Assembly: GCA_964567595.1 (NCBI GenBank)
Contig: CAZMNF010000009.1
Coordinates: forward strand, 1 to 56,992
Source of the DNA: CAZMNF01 sp964567595
GTDB taxonomy: Bacteria; Bipolaricaulota; Bipolaricaulia; RBG-16-55-9
Reading direction: 5' to 3'
DNA: 56,992 nucleotides
The notes beneath the pieces were generated by a model, which was not told where the DNA came from, did not search any database, and saw nothing but the letters and a program-made list of their open reading frames with translations. Positions within the stretch are counted from its first letter, which is position 1, and each line of letters begins with the position of its first letter. The position numbers and the translations under genes are program-made. Positions 41,944 to 50,066 of this stretch are shown here, one piece after another.

Positions 41944-42836
41944 ATGGTCAGGCCGGAGAAGGAACAGGCGGTCCAGGAGCTGGAAGAGCGATTCCGCGAG
42001 GCGCAGGCGCTCGTCTTTACCGACTTCCGCGGGCTGGACGCCAACCAGATGGTCGAGCTGCGCCAGAAGCTGCGAGGGCAGAACCTGGAGTATCGCGTGG
42101 TCAAGAACCGACTGGCCCAGCAAGCGGCCGAGGCCGCCGGGCTGTCGTTCGACGGCGTCCTCGAGGGCCCGACCGCGATCTGTTTCGGCTACGACGACCC
42201 GATCGACGCGTTCAAGCACTCGATGACGCTGACGAAGGAATTTCCCAACTACACCATCAAGGGCGGCATCAGCGAGGGCCAGCTGCTCGACGCCGAGGGC
42301 GTCAAGGAACTGGCCGAGCTCCCGTCGCATGAGGAACTGCTGACGCAACTGGCCGGCACGTTCCAGGGCCCGATCCGCAACTTGGCCATGGCGCTCGACG
42401 GCGTGGTCCGCCAACTGGTGATCGGCCTCAACGAGGTCGCCAAGGTCAAGCCGGAGTCAGAAGCAGACGCCGCCGAGACAGCCGCTGCTGGGTCGGCGGA
42501 CACGGCCAGCGAAAGCTCGGACGAAGCCGCCGAGGCGGACGCGGGTGACGAGGGCACCGACGACTCAACTGCGGCCGAGGCGGCCGACGATGCCGAGGCC
42601 GACGCTGATGCCGAGGCGGATACGGATGACGCATCGGACGACGCTGACGATTCCGAGACAGAGAAAGGGGAGACGACNNNNNNNNNNNNNNNNNNNNNNN
42701 NNNNNNNNNNNNNNNNNNNNNNNNNNNNNNNNNNNNNNNNNNNNNNNNNNNNNNNNNNNNNNNNNNNNNNNNNNNNNCGGATGACGCATCGGACGACGCT
42801 GACGATTCCGAGACAGAGAAAGGGGAGACGACATAA
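41944..42836 (+). CDS. rplJ: 50S ribosomal protein uL10 with acidic tail, interrupted by an assembly gap
   Basis: The normal L10 body (about residues 1-170: TDFRGLDANQMVELRQKLR, GPTAICFGYDDP, GLNEVAKV) anchors the L7/L12 dimers. After it comes a tail of about 75 residues made almost only of Ala, Asp, Glu, Ser and Thr. A 100-N run (42678-42777) breaks the tail, but its two flanks are the same 55 bp. Removing the Ns plus one copy (155 bp) leaves 246 codons that run in frame to the TAA at 42834-42836, which overlaps the rplL ATG. So the gene is intact at 245 residues, and the frame shift seen across the Ns is an artefact. Confidence 0.93.
42623..42832. other. assembly gap (100 N) flanked by a duplicated 55-bp sequence
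   Basis: 42623-42677 and 42778-42832 are identical. This is the signature of two contigs that overlap by one k-mer length (55) but were scaffolded with a fixed 100-N spacer instead of merged. No sequence need be missing. Confidence 0.85.
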
Positions 42837-43228
42837 TGGCGACGATGAGCAAGGACGACATCCTTGAAGCCATTGACGAGATGACCGTCAAGGACCTCCA
42901 CGCGCTCGTGAAGGACCTTGAGGAGAAGTACGACGTGAGCGCCCAGGCCGCCGTGGCCGCTGCGCCGGCCGCCGGCGGTGGCGCGGCAGCCGAGGGCGGC
43001 GAAGCGGAAGCCGCGGCGTCCACCGTCGACGTCAAACTGACCAACGCCGGCCAGCAGAAGGTTCAGCTCATCAAGAAGATCAAGGAGATCACCGGCAAGG
43101 GCCTCAAGGAGTGCAAGGAGCTTGCGGACGACCTCCCGGCGACCATCAAGGAAGGCGTCGACGAGGACGAAGCGCAAAGCGTCCGCGAACAGCTCGAGGA
43201 GTACGGCGCGGAGGTCGACATCAGCTAG
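42836..43228 (+). CDS. rplL: 50S ribosomal protein bL12 (L7/L12)
   Basis: 130 residues. The N-terminal dimerisation helix (to about 37), an Ala/Gly/Glu-rich flexible hinge (38-62), and the factor-binding C domain (KVQLIKKIKEITGKGLKECKEL broken here by its conserved GLKE) are all present. It recruits EF-Tu, EF-G and other GTPases. ATG 42836 overlaps the rplJ stop; a second ATG lies three codons in (42845). GGGGAGA lies 8 nt before the first. The 143 bp to rpoB holds a weak hairpin (43296-43309) and no clear promoter or terminator. Confidence 0.96.
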   Translation: MATMSKDDILEAIDEMTVKDLHALVKDLEEKYDVSAQAAVAAAPAAGGGAAAEGGEAEAAASTVDVKLTNAGQQKVQLIKKIKEITGKGLKECKELADDLPATIKEGVDEDEAQSVREQLEEYGAEVDIS

Positions 43229-43371
43229 TTGCGCCTCTCGGATTCCGTTGGTGAGCAGATCGATGTGGGCGTCGTTCGACGCGCGGAGACGGGTCGAGCG
43301 GCTCCGCTCTATGGGGTGACGGCGCGGGAAACCCTGCCGATCGCCCGCGTATATTTCCGAGGAGGGACTCT

Positions 43372-46300
43372 GTGCCAGTGAGGGAGCGACGATCCTACGG
43401 CCGTGTGAACCGAACGTACGAACTTCCCTATCTGTTGGAGGATCAGCGGGAGTCGTTCGATTGGCTCGTGGAGGACGGCCTCGACGATCTGTTCGAGGAG
43501 ATCTCGCCCATTGAGAGCGAGGGCAAGGACGACCTGCGTCTGGAGCTGATCAACCCCGCCATCCGCGAGCCGCACCACTCCGAGCGCGAGTGCAAGGACA
43601 AGAACCTCTCGTATCAAGCTCCCTTGCGCGTGACCGGGCGGCTGTACAAGGCCGATCAACTCGTCAAGGAGGACGACATTTATCTCGCCGACGTGCCGCT
43701 CATGACCGACCGCGGCACGTTCGTCATCAACGGCAGCGAGAACGTGCTCGTCAACCAGCTGACGATCGCGCCGGGCGTCTACTTCACGCAGGAGGACGCG
43801 ACGGAATACCGAGCTCAGGTCCGCCCGGAGGCCGGCTCGTGGTTGGAGCTGGTGCTCGACATCAAACGCGAGCGCCTTACCGCCCATCTGGATCGCAAGG
43901 CCAACGTTCCGGTCACAACGCTGCTCAAGGCCCTCGGCTACGCCACCACCGACATCATGGAAGGCTTCAGCTTCACGGTCCAGGCGGTCAACTCGGCAGG
44001 CCTGGAGCCCTACACCGGGTACCGGCTGAGCGAAGCGGTGGAGAGCAACGGCGAGACGATCCTCAAAGCGGGCGAGGAGATTCAGCCCGACACGATCGCC
44101 GCGCTCGAGGACGCCCAGGTGGAGCAGATCTCGCTGATTCGGAAGTTCATCCAGACGAGCCTCGAAGAGGACAAAGCGGTCGATCAAAAGGGCGCGCTTC
44201 AGGCCATCTATCGCAAGATGCGCTCCACCGATCGGGCGACGCTCAAGACGATGCAGGAGTACTTCCAGAGCCTCTACGGCGACCCGGCCAGCTATAACCT
44301 CTCCTCCGTGGGGCGCTTCATGGTCAACAAGAAGCTCGGCATGGCCTACGACGAGGACGATACCGTCCTCCATGGCGACGAGATCGGGCTCATGGTGGAC
44401 TATCTCCTGCAGGCCCCCGAGCATCCCGACGTCCTGGATGACAAGGACCATCTCGCCAACAAGCGGGTCAAAACGCCGGGCGAGACGACCTCCGACGCGC
44501 TCCGAGCGGGATTGCGCCGCATGGCGCGCATCACCGCCGATCGCCTCAACAAATACAACCTGGACGACGAGGAGCCACTGCGGAACCTCGTCATGTCCCG
44601 GGTCGTTCAGGGCGGCATCAACAAGCTCTTCTACACGGGGCGGATGTCGCAGTACCTGGAACAGACGAACCCGCTTTCCGAGCTGACGCACAAGCGTCGT
44701 TTGTCGGCACTGGGGGGCGGCCTCAGCAAGCAGCGCGCCAAACTGGAGATTCGCGACGTCCACACGTCCCACTACGGGCGCATCTGCCCCATTGAGACGC
44801 CCGAAGGCCAGAACATCGGCCTGATCACGTCCATGGCGACCTACGCCCGCGTCAACCAGCACGGCTTCCTGGAAGCCCCTTACTGGCGCGCCGCGGATGG
44901 CGTCGTCACGGACGAGGTCGACTGGCTCATGGCCGACGAGGAGCAGAAGTACACCATCGCCCCCGCCACGACGCCCATGGACGACAACGGCGCGTTCACG
45001 GGCGAGACCGTGGAGATCCGGACGGGCGAGGAGGAACTGAAGGAGATCCCGCCCGAAGACGTCGACTACGTCGAGGTTTCGCCCGCGGCGCTGGTGGGCG
45101 TGTCGGCGTCGTTGATCCCGTTCCTGGAGCGAGACGACGCCAACCGCGCGCTCATGGGCGCCAACATGCAGCGCCAGTCGGTCCCGGTGCTCAAGCCGGA
45201 GGCGCCGGACGTCGGCACGGGCATGGAGCGGGCCGCGGCCCGAGACTCCGGACGGCTCGTGCTGGCCCAGGAGGACGGCGTCGTGTCGTTCGTGGATGCG
45301 TCCAAGGTCGTCGTCGAAAGCGGCAAGAAGGAGCACAGCTACGAGCTGCGCACGTTCGAGAACTCCAACCAGGACACCATCCTGCACCAGCGGCCCATCG
45401 TGGAGAAGGGCCAGACGGTCCACAAGGGCGACACGCTGGCCGACGCCGAAAGCACCGATCAGGGCGAACTGGCGCTCGGCACCAACTGCCTCGTGGCGTT
45501 TTTGCCCTTCGAGGGCTACAACTACGAGGACGCCATCGTCATCTCCGAAAGCATGGTCAAGGAGGACGTCCTCGACTCCGTCCATATTCAGGAGTTCGAG
45601 GTCCGAGCTGAGGAGACCAAACTGGGCCCGGAGGAGATCACCAACGACATTCCCGACATCAGTCGCGAGGAGCTGCGCAACCTCGACGACACGGGCGTCA
45701 TCCGGGAAGGCACCGAGGTCCGCACGGGCGACGTGCTCGTGGGCAAGCTGACCCCGCGCGGCGAGAGCGAGCCGACGCCCGAGGAGCGCATCTTCCGCTC
45801 CATCTTCGGGGAGAAGACGCGCGCGGTGAAGAACACCTCCAAGACGCTGCCGCCCTCCAGCGAGGGCTGCAAGGTGATCCGCGTCAAGAAGTTCTCCCGA
45901 GACGAGGGCGACGAGCTCGAGGCCGGCGTCAACGAGCTCGTCAAGGTCTACATCGCCCAGCGCAAGAAGATCGCCGTCGGCGACAAGCTGGCCGGTCGTC
46001 ACGGCAACAAGGGCGTTATCGCCCGCATCCTGGCCGATGAGGACATGCCGTACCTGCCGGACGGCACGCCCGTCGATCTCGTCCTGAACCCGCTCAGCGT
46101 CCCGTCCCGCATGAACTTGGGCCAGGTCTTCGAGACCCATCTGGGGTGGCTCGCCCACTTGGCGGACGAGACCATGGCGTCGCCCATCTTCGACGGCGCT
46201 GACGAGAGCCGGGTCATGAACGAGCTCCACGAGATCCGTGAGGAACGGGGCCTGGCCGACGGCGACGGCGCCGGCAACCCGGAGGGTGCCCCCAACGGCA

Positions 46301-46728
46301 AGGTAACGCTCCGCGACGGGCGCACGGGCGAGCCGTACGATCATCCGGTCACTGTGGGCACCATGCAAATCCTGAAGCTGGAGCACATCGCCGACGAGAA
46401 GGTCCACGCCCGCTCGACGGGGCCGTACTCCTTGATCACCCAACAGCCGCTCGGCGGCAAAGCCCGCTTGGGCGGCCAGCGCCTGGGCGAAATGGAGGTC
46501 TGGGCGCTCGAAGCTTACGGGGCGGCGCACACGCTCCAGGAGATGCTCACGCTCAAAAGCGACGATCCGCAGGGCCGCGTGCGGCTCTACAAGTCGATTC
46601 TCAAGGGCGAGGATTACCCCGACCCCGGCCTGCCGGAGTCGTTCCGCGTGTTCGTCAAGGAGCTGCACAGCCTGGGGCTCTCGTTCCGAGCCTACGGCCG
46701 CGAGCAGCGCGAAGTCGATATCGGCTGA
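43372..46728 (+). CDS. rpoB: DNA-directed RNA polymerase subunit beta
   Basis: 1118 residues from a GTG with GAGGAGGG 5 nt upstream; near the compact size of bacilli and Thermus beta. All core regions are present: DVPLMTDRGTFVINGSENV, the rifampicin region from GRMSQYLEQTN (424), the active-site lysines (AVGDKLAGRHGNKG), and the C-terminal clamp GGKARLGGQRLGEMEVWALEA. In the rifampicin region the E. coli Asp516 position is Glu430, and the loop LGPGGL is one residue shorter (LGGGL, 447-451). The end is complete. Unusually, rpoC does not follow: an intrinsic terminator and a convergent antiporter gene do. Confidence 0.97.
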   Translation: MPVRERRSYGRVNRTYELPYLLEDQRESFDWLVEDGLDDLFEEISPIESEGKDDLRLELINPAIREPHHSERECKDKNLSYQAPLRVTGRLYKADQLVKEDDIYLADVPLMTDRGTFVINGSENVLVNQLTIAPGVYFTQEDATEYRAQVRPEAGSWLELVLDIKRERLTAHLDRKANVPVTTLLKALGYATTDIMEGFSFTVQAVNSAGLEPYTGYRLSEAVESNGETILKAGEEIQPDTIAALEDAQVEQISLIRKFIQTSLEEDKAVDQKGALQAIYRKMRSTDRATLKTMQEYFQSLYGDPASYNLSSVGRFMVNKKLGMAYDEDDTVLHGDEIGLMVDYLLQAPEHPDVLDDKDHLANKRVKTPGETTSDALRAGLRRMARITADRLNKYNLDDEEPLRNLVMSRVVQGGINKLFYTGRMSQYLEQTNPLSELTHKRRLSALGGGLSKQRAKLEIRDVHTSHYGRICPIETPEGQNIGLITSMATYARVNQHGFLEAPYWRAADGVVTDEVDWLMADEEQKYTIAPATTPMDDNGAFTGETVEIRTGEEELKEIPPEDVDYVEVSPAALVGVSASLIPFLERDDANRALMGANMQRQSVPVLKPEAPDVGTGMERAAARDSGRLVLAQEDGVVSFVDASKVVVESGKKEHSYELRTFENSNQDTILHQRPIVEKGQTVHKGDTLADAESTDQGELALGTNCLVAFLPFEGYNYEDAIVISESMVKEDVLDSVHIQEFEVRAEETKLGPEEITNDIPDISREELRNLDDTGVIREGTEVRTGDVLVGKLTPRGESEPTPEERIFRSIFGEKTRAVKNTSKTLPPSSEGCKVIRVKKFSRDEGDELEAGVNELVKVYIAQRKKIAVGDKLAGRHGNKGVIARILADEDMPYLPDGTPVDLVLNPLSVPSRMNLGQVFETHLGWLAHLADETMASPIFDGADESRVMNELHEIREERGLADGDGAGNPEGAPNGKVTLRDGRTGEPYDHPVTVGTMQILKLEHIADEKVHARSTGPYSLITQQPLGGKARLGGQRLGEMEVWALEAYGAAHTLQEMLTLKSDDPQGRVRLYKSILKGEDYPDPGLPESFRVFVKELHSLGLSFRAYGREQREVDIG

Positions 46729-46788
46729 GGTTCCCAACTCGACCGTCGCGCCGCCTGCCGCCCAACACAACGTTGACAACGCTCAGGG

Positions 46789-46825
46789 ACGGGCCGAAGC
46801 GCACGCTTCGGCCCGTTTGTTTGTT
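46789..46825 (+). terminator. intrinsic terminator after rpoB
   Basis: ACGGGCCGAAGCG/CGCTTCGGCCCGT gives a 12-bp usable stem with a tetraloop, followed by TTTGTTTGTT. This is the best terminator in the window. It lies 60 bp after the rpoB stop and 43 bp before the 3' end of the convergent antiporter gene, and may serve both. Confidence 0.85.
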
Positions 46826-46868
46826 CCGCGCGCATTGTGCGGAATGACGGCAGGTCAGCAGTCGCAGA

Positions 46869-48083
46869 TCAGCGGTCAGCGGTGACGTCTGTCCGTTCGC
46901 CCGCGGCTTCGGCATCTGCAGTGTCGGCCGAGTCCGGCCCCCGGGATGTTTCGGCCCAATTGACCAACGGGCGCAGCGCAAACGGCACCACGAGCGTCGT
47001 CACCAGCACGACCACCAGCACGACGGCGTACTCGCGCTGATCGACGGCGCCGGCGGACAGCCCGATCGCGGCCACGATGAGGCCGACTTCGCCGCGCGGC
47101 ACCATCCCGACCCCCACCAACACGGCCTGTCGAGCCCCCCGCGTGAGCGCCCCGACGCCGCCGACCAGCTTGCAGACGATGGCGATCGCGCTCGCCACGC
47201 CGCCGACCGCCAGCGTCGTCGGCTCGATCAGCGAGCCCAGCTCAAGGCGGACGCCGATCATGGCGAAGAAGATGGGCGTCAAGAACAGCTCCAACGCCTG
47301 GGTCGGGCCCGTCAGGTCGTACGCCTCCTGGACCTCCGCCAGGAGCATCCCCGCGAAGAACGCGCCGACGATGGGCGCCAACCCGATGGCGGTGGCCAAG
47401 CCCGACAGCCCCATGGCCAGCGTCAGCGCCACGCTGAACGGGCCGCCGAAGGGGAGCTTGTCCAGAGGGATACGCCGAACGACCGGCACCAGGAGCATAG
47501 CCCCGGCCACGAACGCCAACGACAACAGGCTGAGCTGCACGATCGAGCCGGGCTCCACGCTGCCGGTCTGGGCGATGCCGGAGACGACCGCGAGCACGAT
47601 CAGCCCGAGCACGTCGTCGATGACCGCGGCGCCCAGAATGATGCGACTGTAGGTTCGCGACAGCACGCCGATCTCCTGCAGGACCGCCGCCGTGATGCCC
47701 ACGCTCGTCGCCACCAACGCCGTCCCGAGAAAGAGGGCCGGGAGCTGCTCAAAGCCGATGAACAGCCCGTAGGCGTACCCGGCTGCAAAGGGGAACGCCA
47801 CGCCGATGATCGCAACGGCCACGGCCTCCTTGCCCACCGAGGCGATGTCGCGCAGGCGAACCTCGAGCCCGACCATGAACAGCAAAAAGATGGCGCCGAG
47901 CTCCGCCAAAAACGCCATGATCTCGCCCTCATGGGCCAGCCCAAGCAGCGATGGCCCCACGACGATGCCCGCCAGCAGCTGGCCGATCACCGCGGGCTGG
48001 CCGAACCGCTGGAAGAGACGACCGAACAGCTGGGCCGCCGCCAACAGGGCGAAGATCTCCAGGAGGTGCTCGGTGCCGTGCAT
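46869..48083 (-). CDS. CPA2-family cation/proton antiporter
   Basis: 404 residues with about twelve hydrophobic segments. The transport site pair Asp156-Asp157 in AAVIDDVLGL marks an electrogenic (two-carboxylate) type; GLEVRL and the late GMVPRGEVGLIVA (with the conserved Arg-Gly-Glu) are typical of NapA/KefB-like Na+/H+ or K+/H+ antiporters. It ends in an acidic tail (about 378-404) without a TrkA-N domain. The upstream CBS-pair gene overlaps its start as TAATG, so a nucleotide-sensing partner is likely. Confidence 0.9.
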   Translation of the reverse strand: MHGTEHLLEIFALLAAAQLFGRLFQRFGQPAVIGQLLAGIVVGPSLLGLAHEGEIMAFLAELGAIFLLFMVGLEVRLRDIASVGKEAVAVAIIGVAFPFAAGYAYGLFIGFEQLPALFLGTALVATSVGITAAVLQEIGVLSRTYSRIILGAAVIDDVLGLIVLAVVSGIAQTGSVEPGSIVQLSLLSLAFVAGAMLLVPVVRRIPLDKLPFGGPFSVALTLAMGLSGLATAIGLAPIVGAFFAGMLLAEVQEAYDLTGPTQALELFLTPIFFAMIGVRLELGSLIEPTTLAVGGVASAIAIVCKLVGGVGALTRGARQAVLVGVGMVPRGEVGLIVAAIGLSAGAVDQREYAVVLVVVLVTTLVVPFALRPLVNWAETSRGPDSADTADAEAAGERTDVTADR

Positions 48084-48538
48084 TAGGTTTCCGAGGTGAG
48101 AACGGACAGCACGTCGTTGCGCCCGATGACGCCGAGCAGGCGCCTGTCCTCATTTACGACGAACACCTGGTGATCGCTGCTGCTGACGATCATGCGCAGC
48201 GCGTCGCACACGTGCGCCTCCGGGGTCACCGCCTGGACGTCCTTGCGCATGTGATCCGCCACGGTCTGTTCCCGGTAGCGTGGCCCGAACTTGTCGTAGT
48301 TGTTCTCGTCGAGCCAGTTGTCAAACAGGCGCAGCGCCTCCACCTCGGAAAAGGGCACCGCCTCCAGGCGGGGGAGCAAGTCGTCCATGGCCAACGTCCC
48401 GATGAGCTCGCCCTCGTTGTCACCCACGACGGGCAAGGTGCTGAAGGGATTGTCGAGCATGTGCTGGGCGGCGTCCAAGAGGGACTCGTCCGCTCGGACC
48501 CAGATGGGCGCCGGCTCCATGATGTCGCGCGCTTCCAT
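48083..48538 (-). CDS. CBS-pair domain protein
   Basis: 151 residues. Two CBS motifs: VRADESLLDAAQHMLD with FSTLPVVGDNEGELIGTL (about 15-50), and AVTPEAHVCDALRMI with HQVFVVNEDRRLLGVIGRND (about 102-143). They enclose an unusually long linker (about 52-98). CBS pairs bind adenine nucleotides and gate partner proteins. The stop overlaps the antiporter start, so it probably controls that transporter by cell energy state or ionic strength. GGGAGGGGGAG lies before the ATG. Confidence 0.85.
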   Translation of the reverse strand: MEARDIMEPAPIWVRADESLLDAAQHMLDNPFSTLPVVGDNEGELIGTLAMDDLLPRLEAVPFSEVEALRLFDNWLDENNYDKFGPRYREQTVADHMRKDVQAVTPEAHVCDALRMIVSSSDHQVFVVNEDRRLLGVIGRNDVLSVLTSET

Positions 48539-48602
48539 CTCCCCCTCCCGAGACTAGGGACCCTCGGATGCCCGCGCGCCGAGCGTCGGGCTTGTCAGGG
48601 CC

Positions 48603-50066
48603 TCAAGGCGCTGCCGCGATGGTCGTCAGCTGCCCGAGCCAGCCGTAGGCCAACGTCGGATAGAGGCCGAGCAGCAGAATCCCGATCGCCATGATCGTCA
48701 ACCCGACCCAGGCGAGCCGGGAGTGGAACGCGGTACGATCGGTCGCCGCCGGGCGCATGACCATGGTGTAGACGACGCGGAGGTAGTAGTAGACCGAGAC
48801 GACGCTCGTGACGACGCCGACGATCGCCAGCCACAATAGATCCGCCTGAATCGCGGCTTGAAAGACGTAGAACTTGCCGAAGAACCCGGCCGTCGGCGGC
48901 AAGCCGGCCAGCGAGATCATGAAGATCGCCATGACCGTTCCGAGGCCCGGCGCGCGCCAGGCGAACCCGGCCACGTCCTCCAGTGACAGGTTCTCCCCCC
49001 GGCCCTCGGCGAGCATGACGACGCCGAAGGCGCCGAGCGTCATGAGCGTGTAGACGAGGAGATAGAACCCCAGCCCCGAGGTGGCGTTCGCGGCCAGCTC
49101 CGGCGTCTGCGCCGCCGCCACGCCGATCAGCAGGTAGCCGGCATGCGCGATGCTCGAGTACGCCAAGAGCCGCTTGAGGTTCGTCTGCACCAGGGCGACG
49201 AGGTTGCCCAACGTCATCGTCAGCGCCGCGATGACGCCGACGAGGATCGCCCAGCTGCCGGCGAATTCCACGAAGGGGTCGGCAAAGATCCGGATGAACG
49301 CGGCAAACGCCCCGGCCTTGGCGGCCACGGCCATGAACGCCGTCGTGGACGTCGGCGCGCCCTCATAGACGTCCGGGGCCCACGTATGGAAGGGCACAGC
49401 GGCGGACTTGAAGCTGAGCCCCACCAGCAACAGCCCCGCGCCCGCGTAGAGCAACAGCGGCTTGGCCGCCAACGCGCCCGAGACGGCCCCGGCGAGAGCG
49501 CCAAGTTGGGTGGTTCCGGTCGCGCCGTAGACGAGCGCGACCCCGTAGAGCAACAGCGCGCTGGAGAACGACCCCAACAGGAAGTACTTGAAGCCGGCCT
49601 CCTGGGAGGCGGTCTGATGGCGGAAGAACGACGACAGGATGTAGAGCGGGATGGACAGCGTCTCCAGCCCGAGGAAGATCATCAAGAGATCGGCGCCCGA
49701 GCCCATGAGCATCGCGCCGAGCGTGGCGAACAGAATCAGGGCGTAGTATTCGCCGCTGGCCGCCCCTTGGCGCTCCAGATAGTCCGCGGACAGCATCAGC
49801 GTAAAGCCCCCGCCCAACAGAAAGACGACGTTCAGGAACTTGGCCAGCACGTCGACGCGCAGCATCCCCTGGACCATCGGCTCGCTCGACGTCGGGGCCG
49901 TCAGCGTCGCGACCAGCGCCCCGGCCACGCTCAACAGGCTGAGCCACGCCAGCCAACGTCGCTGCTCGACCCGCAGGAACAGGCCGACCAACAGCACGAC
50001 GAGGGCCATCGTCGCGAGAATGGCTTCGGGCAGCAGGGCAAGGAAATCGTTGAGCGTGAACGTCAT
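48603..50066 (-). CDS. nuoN: NADH-quinone oxidoreductase subunit N
   Basis: 487 residues, about 14 TM helices, one of three antiporter-like proton pumps of complex I. The key residues are in the usual places: a Glu in FLGLETLSIPLYIL (TM5), Lys in GLSFKSAAVPFHTWAPDVYEGAP (TM7-8) and Lys in NLKRLLAYSSIAHAGYLL. The ATG overlaps the nuoM stop as ATGA. It is the last gene of the nuo operon; 64 bp separate it from the CBS gene. Confidence 0.96.
   Translation of the reverse strand: MTFTLNDFLALLPEAILATMALVVLLVGLFLRVEQRRWLAWLSLLSVAGALVATLTAPTSSEPMVQGMLRVDVLAKFLNVVFLLGGGFTLMLSADYLERQGAASGEYYALILFATLGAMLMGSGADLLMIFLGLETLSIPLYILSSFFRHQTASQEAGFKYFLLGSFSSALLLYGVALVYGATGTTQLGALAGAVSGALAAKPLLLYAGAGLLLVGLSFKSAAVPFHTWAPDVYEGAPTSTTAFMAVAAKAGAFAAFIRIFADPFVEFAGSWAILVGVIAALTMTLGNLVALVQTNLKRLLAYSSIAHAGYLLIGVAAAQTPELAANATSGLGFYLLVYTLMTLGAFGVVMLAEGRGENLSLEDVAGFAWRAPGLGTVMAIFMISLAGLPPTAGFFGKFYVFQAAIQADLLWLAIVGVVTSVVSVYYYLRVVYTMVMRPAATDRTAFHSRLAWVGLTIMAIGILLLGLYPTLAYGWLGQLTTIAAAP

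Noticed and set aside
42545..42867. Frameshifted or fused rplJ-rplL product across the N run
   Set aside because: It results from the 100-N spacer and duplicated flank. Collapsing 155 bp restores the normal frame.
43350..43355. TATATT as a -10 box just before rpoB
   Set aside because: It lies 16 bp before the GTG, so transcription would start inside the ribosome site, and no -35 is present.
43309..46779. 1156-codon open frame antisense to rpoB
   Set aside because: It is a GC-rich shadow of rpoB; its composition shows no domain, and rpoB on the plus strand is fully canonical.
46853..46890. Short GTCAGC/GATCAGC direct repeats at the end of the antiporter gene
   Set aside because: Only three or four imperfect heptamers; too short to call a repeat family or a CRISPR.
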